This document shows, one piece after another, positions 10,899 to 22,929 of a stretch of DNA of 64,000 bases (position 1 is its first letter; every line of letters begins with the position of its first letter). The notes beneath the pieces were generated by a model. It saw nothing but the letters and a program-made list of their open reading frames with translations, did no database searches and was not told the DNA's origin. The position numbers and the translations under genes were made by a program. Source of the DNA: Bremia lactucae (lineage: Eukaryota > Oomycota > Peronosporomycetes > Peronosporales > Peronosporaceae); contig NC_090610.1 in NCBI RefSeq assembly GCF_004359215.1, positions 15,082,324 through 15,146,323 of the forward strand, in the 5' to 3' direction.

Positions 10899-11385
10899 CG
10901 TAGCGGAGCTACCTCGCTCCTTAAGCCAGAGATAGACTTATATACTCAAAGAGTTTCTTAGTTATATAGAAATAGAACAAATGGGTTTGACAACTCAGGG
11001 AGTCATACAAGCTATTAAAGCTTAATGAATCCTAGTTCAAGGAATTCAGGAGCTCGTAGAACCAAGGGGCAACTAGTGCCCGAGAGTATGAACCTTAGAA
11101 AGGCTTCTGTCTCTCACAGATGAATGCGCAAGCCTTAGGAAGGCATTAGACGCTTTAATATCAAAAGAGGAACTTAACTTTATTTAATTATTTGAATCTG
11201 AAAACCTTCCCCTAGCTAATTTAAATAGATTTCGGCCACCAGATTTATATCTGGCGGCGACCACGTTTGTTACCCATAATAATTGGGATTTAGTAATTAA
11301 CTATTTAAAAAGGATGAAAGGGTATTTTACCCATAAAATAATTGTACCACAACAACGGTTCTCCAATTTAGTGTGCCCCATTACA
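10899..11385 (-). repeat. 3' LTR of C2
   Basis: 487 bp, matching the LTR of C3 (37604-38088) along its length, with the ends CGTAGCGGAG and GTGCCCCATTACA. The adjoining internal sequence is a purine tract on the element strand, which identifies this copy as the 3' LTR. Confidence 0.88.
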
Positions 11386-11559
11386 CCCTCCTCCATCAGA
11401 CTGTTGACACCGAGTGACAACACTCGCTTCATTTCCTATTTGAGGTTGGAACATATACAGCTAACTATTTGGTTGTGTTTAACATTCCTTTGTCCCATGA
11501 CAACTAAGCGTGAGTCACAGACTCTTAGCACCTTCCTCGACAATGAGAGAATGGTGGAC

Positions 11560-12680
11560 TAGAAAGTCACACCCCATCGAAGGATGAGGAAATAAAGCGT
11601 CGCTCTTACACGCCTCCTCACGAGGATGAATGTCGGCGGGCCCCGAATCCGTTCTCAGAACGTGGTGGTGCCGATGTCTTAACTACATTGCGCAGGACAG
11701 AGGACCCTGAGTCCAACATTATCACGAATCCGCTCGATGAAGAGCAATAGCGGACACTCCTCATAGAGGAATAAGCTCGTCGTCGAGATGCAGAAATAGC
11801 GAAAGCTAGAGCTCACAGTGAATACCGATTCACTCCACTTAGTGTGGAAAAGCGTCTCAAAGAGATCACGGGTCACAGCTTGGCCATCTGGATCTCTGCT
11901 CCCACGGCGTAGACGCCGGAGGAGCTCCCGCTCGCGACGCTTTTAATGAGCGAAACCTTACGCCAAAGGTAATGATGAGCGAAGTCAGTATCTGACGCGT
12001 TTGCGTGATCAGGCCCGTGGGGCTTCGGTGGCCTCAATGAGAGAAATTTCGATCGTTTTGTTTCCAAACGTATTAAAAAGCGAAAACGACACTTCGTTTT
12101 TGAAAACTGGGTCCGGCACAATCGATGATACTGGTTTCAAAGACGAAAGATCCGTTGACCGTGCAACCATGGATCGAAGCCGCACTGAGGCTATAGATCC
12201 ACCTATTCCCACTTCTAGTGGAAAGCGTCGTTTGACGCAAGTTGACCCTGAGCTTGGCGCTCATAAAGTCAACTGCACACGGGCAATCTTGCCGAAGAGC
12301 TACTTCAAACTCTTAAGAGTTTTAGGAGAGGGGTTCCCCAGCCACTTCACTAGATTATGGTATCGGCTCTTACGACGGCGTCGCTTAACAATTTTCTCCA
12401 CATGAAACTGAAGGTTATCTCGCGCATCAAGCATTGCGGGAGGGGGGGCCGAATTCTCGACGGAAGCATTTGATGCTCTAAGCACGAGATGCAACTTCTT
12501 CGCGACGCCTTGCTCGGGTTGAGGGCTCTATGAAGGCGGTTCAAGACCGTCTTTCGATGCTGGAACTTCAGCGAGCTCGTGTGGAGGGCCAGCTGGGCAT
12601 CCTGGTGCGGATGCAGCCGTCTACGGAAAGGCCGTCTTTTCCGGCGCAACGCCTCCAAGTCCACATGGAAGGATTCCAAT
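11560..12680 (+). pseudogene. antisense accessory coding region of C2
   Basis: Read on the plus strand, opposite to the element's pol genes, this stretch gives long protein-like segments interrupted by a few stops. One runs from about 11590 to 11890 (D-E-E-I-K-R-R-S-Y-T-P-P-H-E-D-E and later F-T-P-L-S-V-E-K-R-L-K-E-I-T-G-H-S). The next covers T-P-E-E-L and then L-T-R-L-R-D-Q-A with S-(F)-E-N-W-V about 30 residues later. The end overlaps the integrase C-terminus in antisense. C3 (31470-32400) carries the homologous region with different stops, which is why I regard it as a once-coding accessory gene. I do not recognise its function. Confidence 0.5.
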
Positions 12681-13850
12681 ATCGCTTAAGCAAGCCGACA
12701 TAGAACACTGGGTGTGTACGCAACTTGGTTGGAAGGTTTAACGTGTAAGCTAGGTCCTTCTTGGCCACAACCGTAAATGGTCCAATAAAGCGCGGGCGCA
12801 ATTTGGTCTTGAAGATCGCGACATCAAGTTAGTAGGTAGATTGAAGCGTTTAATAAACGCGGCTCCGATCGCATAAGAATTAACACAGCTTTTGCCTCCG
12901 GCATCTGCTTGTTTTTTTTTGTCCTGGCTATCAGCCATCGTGTCACGTACATGTCTTAAAGCACTAAATTGCGTCGCGAGAAACTCGCGTACTTGTTTCC
13001 GAATGGTAATAGGGCTGATATCAGCAAGCCTATCGGTAATTCCCTCCTTAAGCTCTGAGCCACGCAGTGGTATCATTTGCGGAATGCGTGGGTGGGTCAG
13101 ACCGATGACATGGAATGGAGTGTAGCCTGTTGAGGCATGGACAGCGTTATTTAACGCAAATTCCACAACTGGGAGTATTGAGCTCGAGCGCTTTGGTGTA
13201 GCACTCGGAAAATCGATTTCCAGAATTTATTCGTGAAACGGGTATCTCGATCAGAGATATTGCCACTGGCAAAACGTGTTGTCAAAACACGGGATCAATG
13301 AACAGCCTTGCTGTACCTTCACCATCAATGGTATCCGCCACAGCCGCTAAGTGAACCATTTTGCTCAATCGGTTCACAAGGACCACTATGCCGATGTTAC
13401 CGGCCGAATCTTTTGGTGGGCCAAAATAAAATTCATACTGATGGACTCTCAACACTCTGTGGGTGCGAGAAGACTTGCTAGCGGTGCAGCAGCATGCGCC
13501 GAGAGTTTAATCCAATGGCAAGTTTTGCACGTGCGAACGTACGTGCTGACCCATCTATAATGTTTTGGCTACCAATATATATGGCTTACAGAGCCGTAGA
13601 TCTTTCTCTCCCGAGATGACCGCATAGGACAGTATCGTGTGCCTCGTAGAGAATTCGGTACTTCAAATCCTCATCATGAGGAACAACGACGCGCGGAGGA
13701 TCCGCAGCGTCCGTGCAATAACGCAAAAGGCCGTTATCGATAAAAAAAATCGATGTAACCTTACAGCAAACGTGCGGACAATTTAGAACCTGATCCGGTG
13801 CTCTTTAAGGCTAGTAGTAGAGCTACAGTTCATCCTTGGCTAGAGCCGAA
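12640..13850 (-). pseudogene. integrase remnant of C2
   Basis: Minus-strand integrase of the C family. The stretch at 12750-13166 reads M-E-F-A-L-N-N-A-V-H-A-S-T-G-Y-T-P-F, the conserved end of the catalytic core. It is followed by the A-D-S-Q-D-K-K-K-Q-A-D helix and the GPY/F-type end R-P-R-F-I-G-P-F-T-V-V-A-K-K (12568-12801). The region holding the D-H-P-Q-T-D-G motif in C3 is deleted around 13200, and multiple stops break the rest. Confidence 0.8.
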
Positions 13851-13959
13851 TGGATTAATTTAGTAATAGGCGACATTGTAGTCGTTAAATAAGAGAGCTT
13901 ATAATCCGGCCTGCGTGATGACGCATCCGCCAAAGTATTCTGCTTGCCAGACTTATACT

Positions 13960-15230
13960 TCACCCCGAAGTTGTATTCCGCGAAAAGAATAGCCATCGGG
14001 CCACTCTCTGTGAGAGATTGGGCGACTTAGTCGCAGTGCGTAATGACGTGTGATCTGTGTATATCACAAACGGCTTAGAGCCTAGCAGATGAACTGTGAA
14101 TTCGACAAGAGCATGCGTCAATCCAAGAAACTGTTTGTCATGAACTGGGTAGCTCTTTTCCGCAGCTTTAAGCTGTCTAGACTCGAACGCAATCAAACGT
14201 TCACGTCCATCATCATCTGTTTGTAACAGAGCACTGCCAATGGCAAAATCCGATGCATCAAGGACGACACTGAAAATCAATTTGAATTTGGCAGTGCCAG
14301 AATCGGGGCATGGATAAGACTATCTTTAATTGCTTGAAAAGCATTATGGTCCGTGCTAGCCCAGCACCAATCTGTCTCCTTTTTTAAGGAGACTAGATAA
14401 TGGCCTAAGCAAAATCAGCGTAATTTTCGCTATATTTGGTGAGACCCAACCACTTACGCAAATACTTTTGGTTATAAGGAATCGGCAATCATCTATGGCT
14501 TTTACTTCAGCGGGTAAGCTCTAACGCCTCGCTTCCCAATGAAGCACCCTAAAAAGATTTTCTTCTGCGCCAAAAATGAATTTAAGATGCATTGGCGTAC
14601 AATTTTTTTTGCGCATACACTCGAGCACTGCTCCCAATGGTTTTCCACATCCGACCGACCCTCTCCGCACAAAAATGTCATCGAAATAAGTCTGTGCATA
14701 ACCTCGATGAGGACGGAACAGTTGCGTCACTAGACGACTAAATGTTGCCGGGGGTTGATAATCCCTTGTGGCATTACCAACCACTCCCATATCGTACCGC
14801 TTGGGGTCTAAACAGCCGTAAGCGGGATATTGCTAGCTTGCATGAGTAGTTGGTAATAATCATCGACTAAGTAAAGTGTACTGCACATTGCATATCCCTT
14901 TGAAGAGCATCCTTTCTAGGTATTGGTTTTTGTGCCGGTATAGTGGCAGCATTAAGCTTATTATAAGCATGTACAATGCGCCATTTACCATTTGGCTTTT
15001 TGACACAAAATGTTGATGTCGAATGAGGATTTTTGCTCTCTCGTACCATTCCAGCCTCGGGCCTAGCACGGAAGAAATTGTCAATGACCTCTTACTTTTC
15101 CTTTGGTAAAGGCCACATTCGTGTGTCCCGGGTCAATTTAATGACGGACACCTCTGTCTGGAGGAAAAATCGATGGTGGATTGGTACACACCACATCTTA
15201 AAATTACTTAACGAAGGAATAGAATGGATC
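13960..15230 (-). pseudogene. reverse transcriptase and RNase H remnant of C2
   Basis: From high to low coordinates: RT finger/palm pieces including C-V-K-K-P-N-G-K-W-R-I-V-H-A-Y (about 14950), the catalytic region Y-F-D-D-I-F-V (about 14680), and the RNase H domain with V-L-D-A-S-D-F-A-I-G-S-A-L-L-Q and V-I-Y-T-D-H-T-S-L-R-T-A (13960-14280). Small deletions and frameshifts separate the pieces, so no functional enzyme can be made. Confidence 0.85.
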
Positions 15231-16135
15231 CATGTGATCGTTGATCACTCCGCGCACTAAGTGCAACTTTTGTGTCCTCCAAGACGGCTTTAGTCAAAAG
15301 CGATGATACGTTTAACTCAATAGTTGGTCGAATGATCACCATCTCAGATAAGTCACCTGCCTTTAAGGCTCGGCCAAAATCATTAATAGACATTTCGTCT
15401 CGCTATAAAAGAGCATGTAACGAGGGGATGGCCTCAAGGCCAACTTCTCCCTCGTTGTCACCGCTCATACCATTTACAAGCGTCTGCCCTGCTTGCTTAT
15501 ATCACTTTGTGAGGTTATCGACGCTTCGCCTCTCTCCTGTTCTGGAGTCGAGACAATACGCTTTATAGAGGCCGGGACATTCATGTCCCCAAGTTTCTCA
15601 TTATTTATTGGCTCCGTACCAGAGCTGGTGTCGAATCACACATTCGACGAGGAGTTATGTAACTTAGCTTCGTTGTCCAGTGATCGTTGGCGTGTCACTT
15701 CACGTGCATTAGAAGTGTTTGACCCGAAATGCCCTGGCAACTTGCCAATAGTGTCACGACTGACACTCAGTATGGCGATTCCTCGGCCGAACATACTCGG
15801 TGTAATTGACGTTCCACTCCAAGTATCTCAGGGATATTGCGCCCTTGATGATTCGGCCTTAGGCCAACAATGCTTTCAGCATTTAGTGAATCGTTATTAT
15901 AACGAGCGCTACTCGATGGAGTACGTGCCGTTCCACTTATTTCTGCTGAGTCGGGCTCAGAATTATTGTTGTTAACATTAGAGTTTATTACTTCAGATAT
16001 GCCAATGTCTAAAACACTGACAGACTCATTCAAAGATCCGCGCCAATAGCGCTTTTGCTGCCTAGCAAAGGTGGGTTCATGACTCTCCAAAACTTTGCTG
16101 GGAACATTGCGCGTGGCGCCCAAGGTCTTAGACCT

Positions 16136-16620
16136 CTAATCAATCCGTGGCTCATGGTGTTCTAACCAGGCCAGACCAAGGATGAGATCATATCTCGAAT
16201 CCAAATCAAGGACGAGACAGCGTTCCATACTGTCAAAGTCCAGAAACTTTATACCTAAGTTCAATGGAACTTTGGGAACAGTGACACAAGTCCCAGTCGC
16301 TAAGCGAACAGTGATTGTATCACCTTCATGCGATCTAAGCGCCTCAACATATTGCTGATTCTCTTCAAGGGAAAGACGACGAGCATTATTGCAAGACACT
16401 CCTGAGTCAATTAAAATTGACCACGGCTTATCAAAGTCCTTTACAGTCGCTTGAGCGACTAGCAAGCCAGGCTTGTACTCTCGCCCCGTGTCATTGCGCA
16501 CCGAGCTAATTGGGGCTAGATCCTGCTTACTATCACATCCCAGAGGTTCAATAGAGCCTAGGTCTCCCGCAGTAAGGCGCCCCGCCCCTACTGGGTATCG
16601 ACGTTTTCTCGCACCGTACC
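16136..16620 (-). pseudogene. protease of C2
   Basis: Retropepsin region in a 171-residue minus-strand frame (16136-16651). The active-site context reads S-I-L-I-D-S-G-V-S-C-N-N, with Val replacing the usual Ala after Gly, and the domain ends D-L-I-L-G-L-A-W-L-E-H-H. The normal gag-protease junction is lost because the sequence above 16620 belongs to the inverted gag block. Confidence 0.8.
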
Positions 16621-17460
16621 ATTTAGCGGTGGCTGTGCCGACTCGAAACATTTATGTACCTGATCCAGAGCCTAAGACTCACCCTCTTGTTGTCAGTGTT
16701 AAGAAATTTGAGAGTAAAGAGGGAGAAAAACTCCCGTTTGGATCAAGCAAATGAAGATGTCCATTGAGTCTGCATTGTTGACAAAAAGTAGCCATGGCCG
16801 TTTCCAAACTCGGAGATAAAGCCCTGGAATGAGCATTCTCGTGCTGCACATCTATGAACGACGCTTTTCACAAATGGGATTTGCTCTAATAGCGAATGAC
16901 TAGCATGTTTGCACCGCTTGATCAAATTTTTCGTATGCAATCACGGCTCATAACGGCTCGTCAGGGTAAACGAACTATAAAGGACTATGTCCAGGAGTTG
17001 AAAGCTCTCATTGCCGCTATGCGTCAAGACCCGGTGCAAGAAGCAACTGAACTAACCGCCTTTATGAGGGGGTCTCAATGAGGGCGATGTCCGGATGGAA
17101 TTGTTCCGATCCAAACGTGTCACTTTCGAAGAGGCAGTTGCCATAGCGCTACGCGCTGAATTCGACTTTAGGTCCGCTCGTGTTAGCACACCCGTGTACC
17201 GTACAAGCTCTTCAAGCACATCGGGGTCGTATAATAGACCGGAACCAATGAATCTTAGCCTCATTGAGGAGGGAGAAAAAGCACTTCAAGCTTTAGAACA
17301 GCATAGAAAACATCCGCAGATGTAACATGTGCGGAAGCACGAAACACTTACGACCGGGTTGTCCCCTACGCAACGCGCGCAAAACTCAAAAGAGCAACAA
17401 TCCCGACTTATACTAGAAATCTGGTCCTAAACCTGTCCGATAAGTGAGGATTCGTTTTCC
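16621..17460 (+). pseudogene. inverted gag block inside C2
   Basis: C2 runs on the minus strand, but this ~840-bp block encodes Gag on the plus strand. Reading starts at R-N-I-Y-V-P-D-P-E-P (16640), continues with the T-S-M-F-A-P-L-D-Q block at 16896 and E-L-F-R-S-K-R-V-T-F-E-E-A at 17095, and ends after G-E-K-A-L-Q-A-L-E-Q-H. These are the exact pieces missing between the minus-strand gag start (17461-17655) and the protease (below 16621). The left junction falls right after GCACCGTACC, which C1 continues at 2190. This is a simple inversion in place; the right edge is approximate. Confidence 0.85.
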
Positions 17461-17655
17461 ACAAAGGCTTCAAGCATTATATCCAGAACCTTCTGGTACC
17501 TGGGACATGATGAATTCAATGTGTTCTAGCCCTAACAAGGTTTTAAGCTTCTCAAACGTTGGGCGTTTCGCCCCTGAAAGTTCTGAAAAGAACTTTTTTT
17601 TCAGCAGTGGCTTAGTCTTATGAAGATTCAGGCGTAGATTGACAACAAGTGCTAC

Positions 17656-18080
17656 AAAATCAAAGAGACCTAATAGGTTTAACAACTCAGGGGGTCGTGC
17701 AAGCTTGTAAAGCTTAGTGAATCCTGGTTGAAGGGATTCAGGGGTTCGTAGCACCAAGGGGCAACTAGTGCCCGAGAGTATATACCTCGGGAAGGATTCT
17801 TTCTTTCACAGAACAATGCGCAAGCCTTAAGAAGGAACGAGACTTTTTGAGATAAAAGGAGTCACTAAACTATATCAAATTATTAAAATCTAAAACCTTT
17901 CCAAGCTAAATTAAAACAGATTTCGGCCGCCAAAATTATATCTGGCGGCTACCACATATGTTACCCATAGTAAATGGGATTTTAGTATTTTTTTTTTCTG
18001 AACTAGGATAAAAGGGTGTTTTACACATCAAGAAAATGTACCACAACAACGGTTCACCAACCGAAGTGTGCCACATAACA
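17656..18080 (-). repeat. truncated 5' LTR of C2
   Basis: Homologous to the C3 LTR from AATAGGTTTAACAACTC onward and ending GTGCCACATAACA at 18080. The first ~90 bp of the plus-strand reading and part of the primer-binding site are deleted; the remnant AGTGCTAC of that site is at 17648-17655. Confidence 0.82.
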
Positions 18081-19480
18081 ATTACTGTAGTTTTTGCAGC
18101 CGGCTCAAAATCGGACCGGCGCGAAAGGTATCAGCGACGACATTGACTGGTATATTTTCCACGGAGAAGTTGTACTTCGCGAAGAAAGACAATCGTCTCG
18201 CCATTCTCTGCAAGAGTTGTGGACTGTTTACGGCCGTGCGTAAGGACGGATGGTCCGTATAAACAATGAACGGTCTATCTCCCAAGAGATAAACCCTACT
18301 GCATATTTCATGGCAAGGAGTTCCTTGTCATGCACTGGACAATTGCGTTCAGCTGGTTGAAGCTGACGCGATTGATAGCATACGACGCGCTCTCCGCCGT
18401 CTGGGGTCATATTGCATTAACGCAACAGCCGATTGCAAAATTTGCTGGCGTCACAGACCACATGAAATGGTCTTCCTTCGTCACCAATCGCCAGGATTAT
18501 CATTTTCAACAAGCTCTGCTGGATACCCTCAAAAAAACGTGGACAATCAGCGTTCCATGACCACTGTACATTTTTCTTTAACAAAGAAGAAATATGTGCT
18601 GTATTTCGGCATAAGTGCGTGAGTACTTGTGCAGGTACGCCGCTAAGCCGTGGACATTTCGAAGTGCCCTTAAATCGACTGGCTTAGGCCAATTGGTAAT
18701 CGCCTTGATCTTTTCCGGATCCGGACGTACTCCGTGTTTACCCACGATGCACCCAAGTAGTGGTATTTCGCTTGCAGCGAATACACACTTCTTGAGATTA
18801 ACATACAAGTTGTGCTTACGCATAATTGTATGAGCTTTTCGGACTAGGTTACGATGTACTTCAACGTCCAACATTCCATTCATCGCTCTGCTACTAGCGA
18901 GGATGTCTTCAAAATTATTCGGTTCAAAATCCCGCACCGTTCTCAACAGATTAGTTACACGTTTCTCGTAGGGGCATTACTAAGCCCTTGTGGCATAAGA
19001 AGCCACTTCCGTAGCATTCCGCTTGGGGTGCTTATTGCTGTGAATGGGGTATCCTGTTCATGCATAAGGATCTGATGGAATATATCCATCGGATCCATTG
19101 ACGAAAAGATAGTATACCATCAATGAGTACGCCTTTTCGTGGTACCGGCGTTCAATTTATTGAAGGCATGCACAGTCCGCCTCTCTCCTGTTGCTTTCCG
19201 CACAGAAGGTCGGAGAGCTATGTGGGGAGGTTGACTCTCTCACATGGGCCACTGCTAAGCGATCGGAAAAAAACTTATCTCGCTGATACTACTTGACGAG
19301 GCAATGACCACTGCTTCATGACGCAGTATTTTGAACCTAAAATTAGGTCGATTTCGTGTCGTATGCCTCTATCCTGAGGCAACTCGCACGGTACGGATTT
19401 AGGGAATACATGCTTAAATTCGATCAAATTATAATTTAAAGGATTTTCTTCAATTACTTCCAAGATTGGGACGTAAAACG
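18081..19480 (-). pseudogene. RT and RNase H remnant of D1
   Basis: Pieces of the polymerase on the minus strand: the RT thumb region C-V-F-A-A-S-E-I-P-L-L-G-C-I-V-G-K-H (18578-18946), R-Q-L-Q-P-A-E-R-N-C-P-V-H-D-K-E-L-L (18228-18410) and the RNase H end F-I-V-Y-T-D-H-P-S-L-R-T-A (18082-18285). The catalytic palm motif is not intact and several frameshifts are present. Confidence 0.8.
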
Positions 19481-20127
19481 TTCAATCCGAGTCTTCTCAT
19501 CGAGGACACTTTCGTCCATCGATGAGCTGCTGAGAACCCGTTCGTTTCCAGGAAGTACTATTGCCGACCGAATATCGACCACGTACTTGCTATCTTTGAC
19601 AAGTACGCAGATCTGCTTGACTTTGACGCTACGCAGATCACGCAAGAACCGTTTCAGTTCTGGCGTTGGCAATTGATATCTCCGAAGTTATCTTCGGAGG
19701 CGCTATCAGATCATGTGTATTAGCGCATATACTTGATCCATTGTTTACTAAGACATTTATTGTCTCAGATTCCTCATTGGAACTTATTTCCAAAAGTACC
19801 TGGGAACCTTTGACCACAAGTTTCTGGGGACTTATTCCCGCAGATTCTCGAAGACTCATTCCCTCAAGTTTTATTTGGTAGTATCCCTATCCAACTGCCT
19901 CTAGCTGTGATTGCGCTACCGCAGCGAAATTCTTTACGATCGACTCTCCAGTCGATCGAGGAATTTCGCACTGCCTCTTATAGACAAACGTTTCTAATTT
20001 CTTGGATAATGCTTTTTAAGCAAACATCCTTGTTTCATACCACTCGACTTATTCGAGTAATCGAACTTCGATGCTGCCTGTGCATGTGCACAGCCGTCAG
20101 AATCTAACTCCACAGTGTGATGGGGAC

Positions 20128-20639
20128 TCACACTGATGTCTTGTGCAATAATGTGAGCGACCCAACCACAAGTGAGGACACGTACTCACTCGTAGGGCAC
20201 CCACACCTGGTAGACGCTCCAAGACATTCATCAGATGGCCGTCTGCTAAAGGGAGCGACAGGCATCGTCATGGCTTGATGCTGCCAATTAATACATGGCT
20301 CGTACTTTGTGAGCCGTGGTAATCCAGGAATGACCTTAAATTTGTCATCCAAATCTAGTACGATGATATTATCATCGAACTGTTTCTCTCTGACGTGTAT
20401 TGGATACACACTACATGTTTTTTAAATGTTACGGATGCGCCTGTTGCTAAGCGCACTGTCATCCTTGTTAAAGGTATATCGTGCACAACGAGCTTGAGCC
20501 TGCGATCTTCCAGCGATCGGCGTCGATAAAAATTGTTCGACGCTCCACAATCGACGAGGGATTTCTTTGCCGCTATATTTTGCAAGGTTATGAGGTCAAC
20601 CTCATCACCTGGAGCAGTTACAAACAATGGTTATCTGTG
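20128..20639 (-). pseudogene. protease of D1
   Basis: Two overlapping minus-strand frames give a retropepsin: S-L-V-D-C-G-A-S-N-N-F-Y-R-R-R-S-L, then M-T-V-R-L-A-T-G-A-S, then V-L-D-L-D-D-K-F-K-V-I-P-G-L-P. D1 keeps Gly after the active-site D-C, and keeps about 14 residues between S-L and M-T-V-R that are missing from B2 and B3. It therefore shows the undamaged form of this protease type. Confidence 0.8.
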
Positions 20640-21817
20640 AGGAGCAACCTTCGCTAAAAGGCCTGAGAATTCTTTTGACGTTGTTGGATCAGTAGGGCGC
20701 TCCGCAACTGCTGACCCTGAAAGTTTTTGACGATCCGCCTCGCCGTTGCGATTTCGCAACAGCGTCGGATCCGCGTCCTCCGCTATTCTTAGCAGGAGGT
20801 CGATCGTTTCTCTCAGTGATTCTTGGCATGGGCGTGGGCACCACGCTTATAGTCATAGTGGCCCGTCTTTTTACAACGACTGCGTCTTCGTAATCGTTTG
20901 TAGCTTGAAGAGCGAAGACTTTGCTGTCCACAAAGAAGAGGTCCATTGGTTTGGGGATGGCTATTCGATGTCGTATAGGTGAATGATAAGCACCCAAGGG
21001 GTTAAAGCCTGTTTAAGCTGAAGTCCTCCTGTTCCACTACAGAGATTGTTTGATCAAGCGTCTCTAATTGGAGCCAGAATAGATGGGTTTTAATAGGATC
21101 GTCTGCAAGGCCCTTGATGAACACAGTAACCTGTGACTGCACATCGATTGGAGGACTCACGACACAACTCACTAGGTATCGTGTATGTTGGCATAAGCGC
21201 TAAAGTCACGCGAGCTCGGCTCGAACCCTGAATTTGGCACGTGGCGGCTCAAAGTGTTGGCCTGAGCCGGGACTTAAAGACCGGATACGACCCAAACACT
21301 ATTGGGTCGTGGAGCTTTAGCCTGGGGCTTAAAAATTGGCACGTTTGGCCAGGTTGGGCATGCCTAACTTCACTTTTGTCGCATCGTTATCGATGTGGCG
21401 AGCTTCAATTGCATCGGCTAGTTCGACGAACCATCTTGGCATGGAACTTGGAGACTCAATCTTTAACCTTTCCGCTAGCACCGTAAATATGCTGCTATCT
21501 TAACAGTTCCATCGGTTGAGAGCCTTGCTGGTAAAGTAAGGTTAATTTTCACGGACCACTTCGAGTTGATGATGTATAAGCCTGGTGATAGAGGCGTGTT
21601 ATTCGTCCTTCTGTATAGCGACCAACATTCTGTGTTCAGCTTGTCCGCCTACGACGACCGCTGTCCATTCAAGGTCACTCAAATGGGTGAACCTTTCAAG
21701 CGTTTTGTGAAGCCTCGTTGAGGGACATGTGGGCCCCTCTCTTTTTCTTCCAACATGTCTTTGTTGAATTGAACGTGCGTGGACTGTTAAACGGACGACG
21801 AAGTTCTACTAGGTACC
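20640..21817 (-). pseudogene. gag remnant of D1
   Basis: Minus-strand gag, heavily decayed. The C-terminal part (20689-20997) is Arg/Lys-rich and keeps N-D-R-P-P-A-K-N with G-R-G-S-D-A-V-A-K-S-Q, which matches G-R-G-S-D-V-V-A-K-S-Q after the zinc knuckle in B2 and B3. The knuckle cysteines themselves are not preserved here. Confidence 0.65.
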
Positions 21818-22288
21818 TTTCGCTAGGATCTAGCCAGCCTGCACTGATTACAGGCAGGTGAGGTGCCTCGAAACTTCACGTACACTGACGTGAAGAGAGG
21901 GGTTTAGAATAGCTAACAGGTATTAGCTGCTAAAAGGTTTATACTAGGGCTTTAATACAGAGAGAGCAAAGCTGTATTAATATAGTAGTTCCTACGTTAC
22001 GATCTTCTCTCTACTACTGACTTTTTATTATTAATAACAAACTATGTACAGCGCCTCCTTGCGCAACCGCTCAATCGTGTCTTGTATTGATTGGCGAATT
22101 GATTTAAACTTAAATCAACCATTCGACCTATTTATTATCTTATTACCAACTTCGGTAACATTGGAAATATTAAGTAAGCTTTATTAATTGATACAAATTA
22201 ATACTTTCCTAATTATTTCCTCTAATCGGAAATAATACTTATTATTCCTAATATAGGAAATAATATTTATGAAGCGGCACCCCTAACA
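21818..22288 (-). repeat. 5' LTR of D1
   Basis: The outer end is clear at 22288, where the minus strand starts TGTTAGGGGTGCCGCTTCAT. Part of the body recurs at 42830-43036. The inner edge is inferred from the position of gag and from similarity to the B3 post-LTR sequence and is approximate. Confidence 0.6.
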
Positions 22289-22737
22289 TGTTGTACCATG
22301 ATTGGCTTTTATTAACTTCGCAAAGAACCTGACTCTTGCTTTCGTCACACTTTTTTAAATACCTACCTCAGAATTAGCGTATTTTGGTGAGTAGAAGCGC
22401 CAACAAACAATACCTAGGTTCTGCTTTAAGAGATTACACCATGGCACGATAGAATTCGCTAATAACTAAATAAAGTTGAAGCTAGCAGCTTTAAAGCTAG
22501 TCAGCTGCACTTATTTTTCTAATTTATCCTATTATTTTGCTTCCCACCACAAGCCAGCGCGTCAGCTAATCATTTGCGTATTTCTGTTTATTTTCAGAAA
22601 CACATATGCGATGATTGTAGGGCCTGTCAAAACTAACGCACCATAACCATCCAACACCTACAAGACAAAGAAAGAGCACTCAGACAAAAACCACCAATGT
22701 CGATACTTACGTAGCTGGAACGCCTCATCTGACAGCA
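22289..22737. other. unassigned sequence between D1 and the MULE
   Basis: AT-rich DNA with no open frame or repeat that I can name. It ends at the 9-bp target duplication of the MULE, so it is the left flank of that insertion. Confidence 0.5.
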
Positions 22738-22746
22738 TAGAATTAA
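22738..22746. repeat. left target-site duplication of the MULE (TAGAATTAA)
   Basis: The nine bases TAGAATTAA directly precede the left terminal inverted repeat and are repeated exactly at 25721-25729 after the right one. Nine base pairs is the usual duplication length of Mutator-like elements. Confidence 0.92.
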
Positions 22747-22890
22747 GGGAGAAGTACCAAAATACCCCTGACAAATGCAGAAAAGACGTGAATACCCCTG
22801 TACTTTTATAAATGACCAAAATGCCCCTGGCTATAGCCTAAATATATATACACGGAAAACCGTTGCGCACAGCATAATCACATCACTTTA
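22747..22890 (+). repeat. left terminal inverted repeat of the MULE
   Basis: It starts GGGAGAAGTACCAAAATACC and ends near CACATCACTTTA. It contains three spaced copies of a short AATACCCCTG/AATGCCCCTG unit, also present in the right repeat, which could be transposase contact sites. Confidence 0.9.
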
Positions 22891-22929
22891 CCTCACCGCC
22901 GCGCCCCTACCTCACTTCTCCGAGCCAAT

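Larger units (their letters stand above)
10899..18080 (-). mobile_element. Ty3/gypsy element C2 with both LTRs and an inverted gag segment
   Basis: A 7.2-kb family C element on the minus strand. In element order: 5' LTR 17656-18080, gag start 17461-17655, an inverted gag block 16621-17460, protease 16136-16620, protease-RT spacer, RT and RNase H about 13960-15230, integrase about 12640-13850, an antisense coding region 11560-12680, a purine tract next to the LTR (11386-11395 in reverse complement) and the 3' LTR 10899-11385. The flanking bases (GCACC on the left, AATTA on the right) are not a target duplication, so the two ends may come from different insertions or one flank was lost. All frames are broken. 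Confidence 0.87.
18081..22288 (-). mobile_element. Ty3/gypsy element D1, 5' two-thirds (LTR to RNase H)
   Basis: A minus-strand element related to family B in protein but with a different LTR. Order from right to left: 5' LTR about 21818-22288, gag about 20640-21817, protease 20128-20639, RT and RNase H 18081-19480. It stops inside RNase H exactly where the C2 LTR begins at 18080, and the missing integrase end is not found on the other side of C2. So D1 was truncated rather than simply interrupted. Confidence 0.78.

Noticed and set aside
15272..15975. Plus-strand open frames of 98 and 160 residues in C2
   Set aside because: Antisense to the protease-RT spacer of C2; the homologous plus-strand frame in C3 (35166-35762) has the same shadow character and no independent motif.
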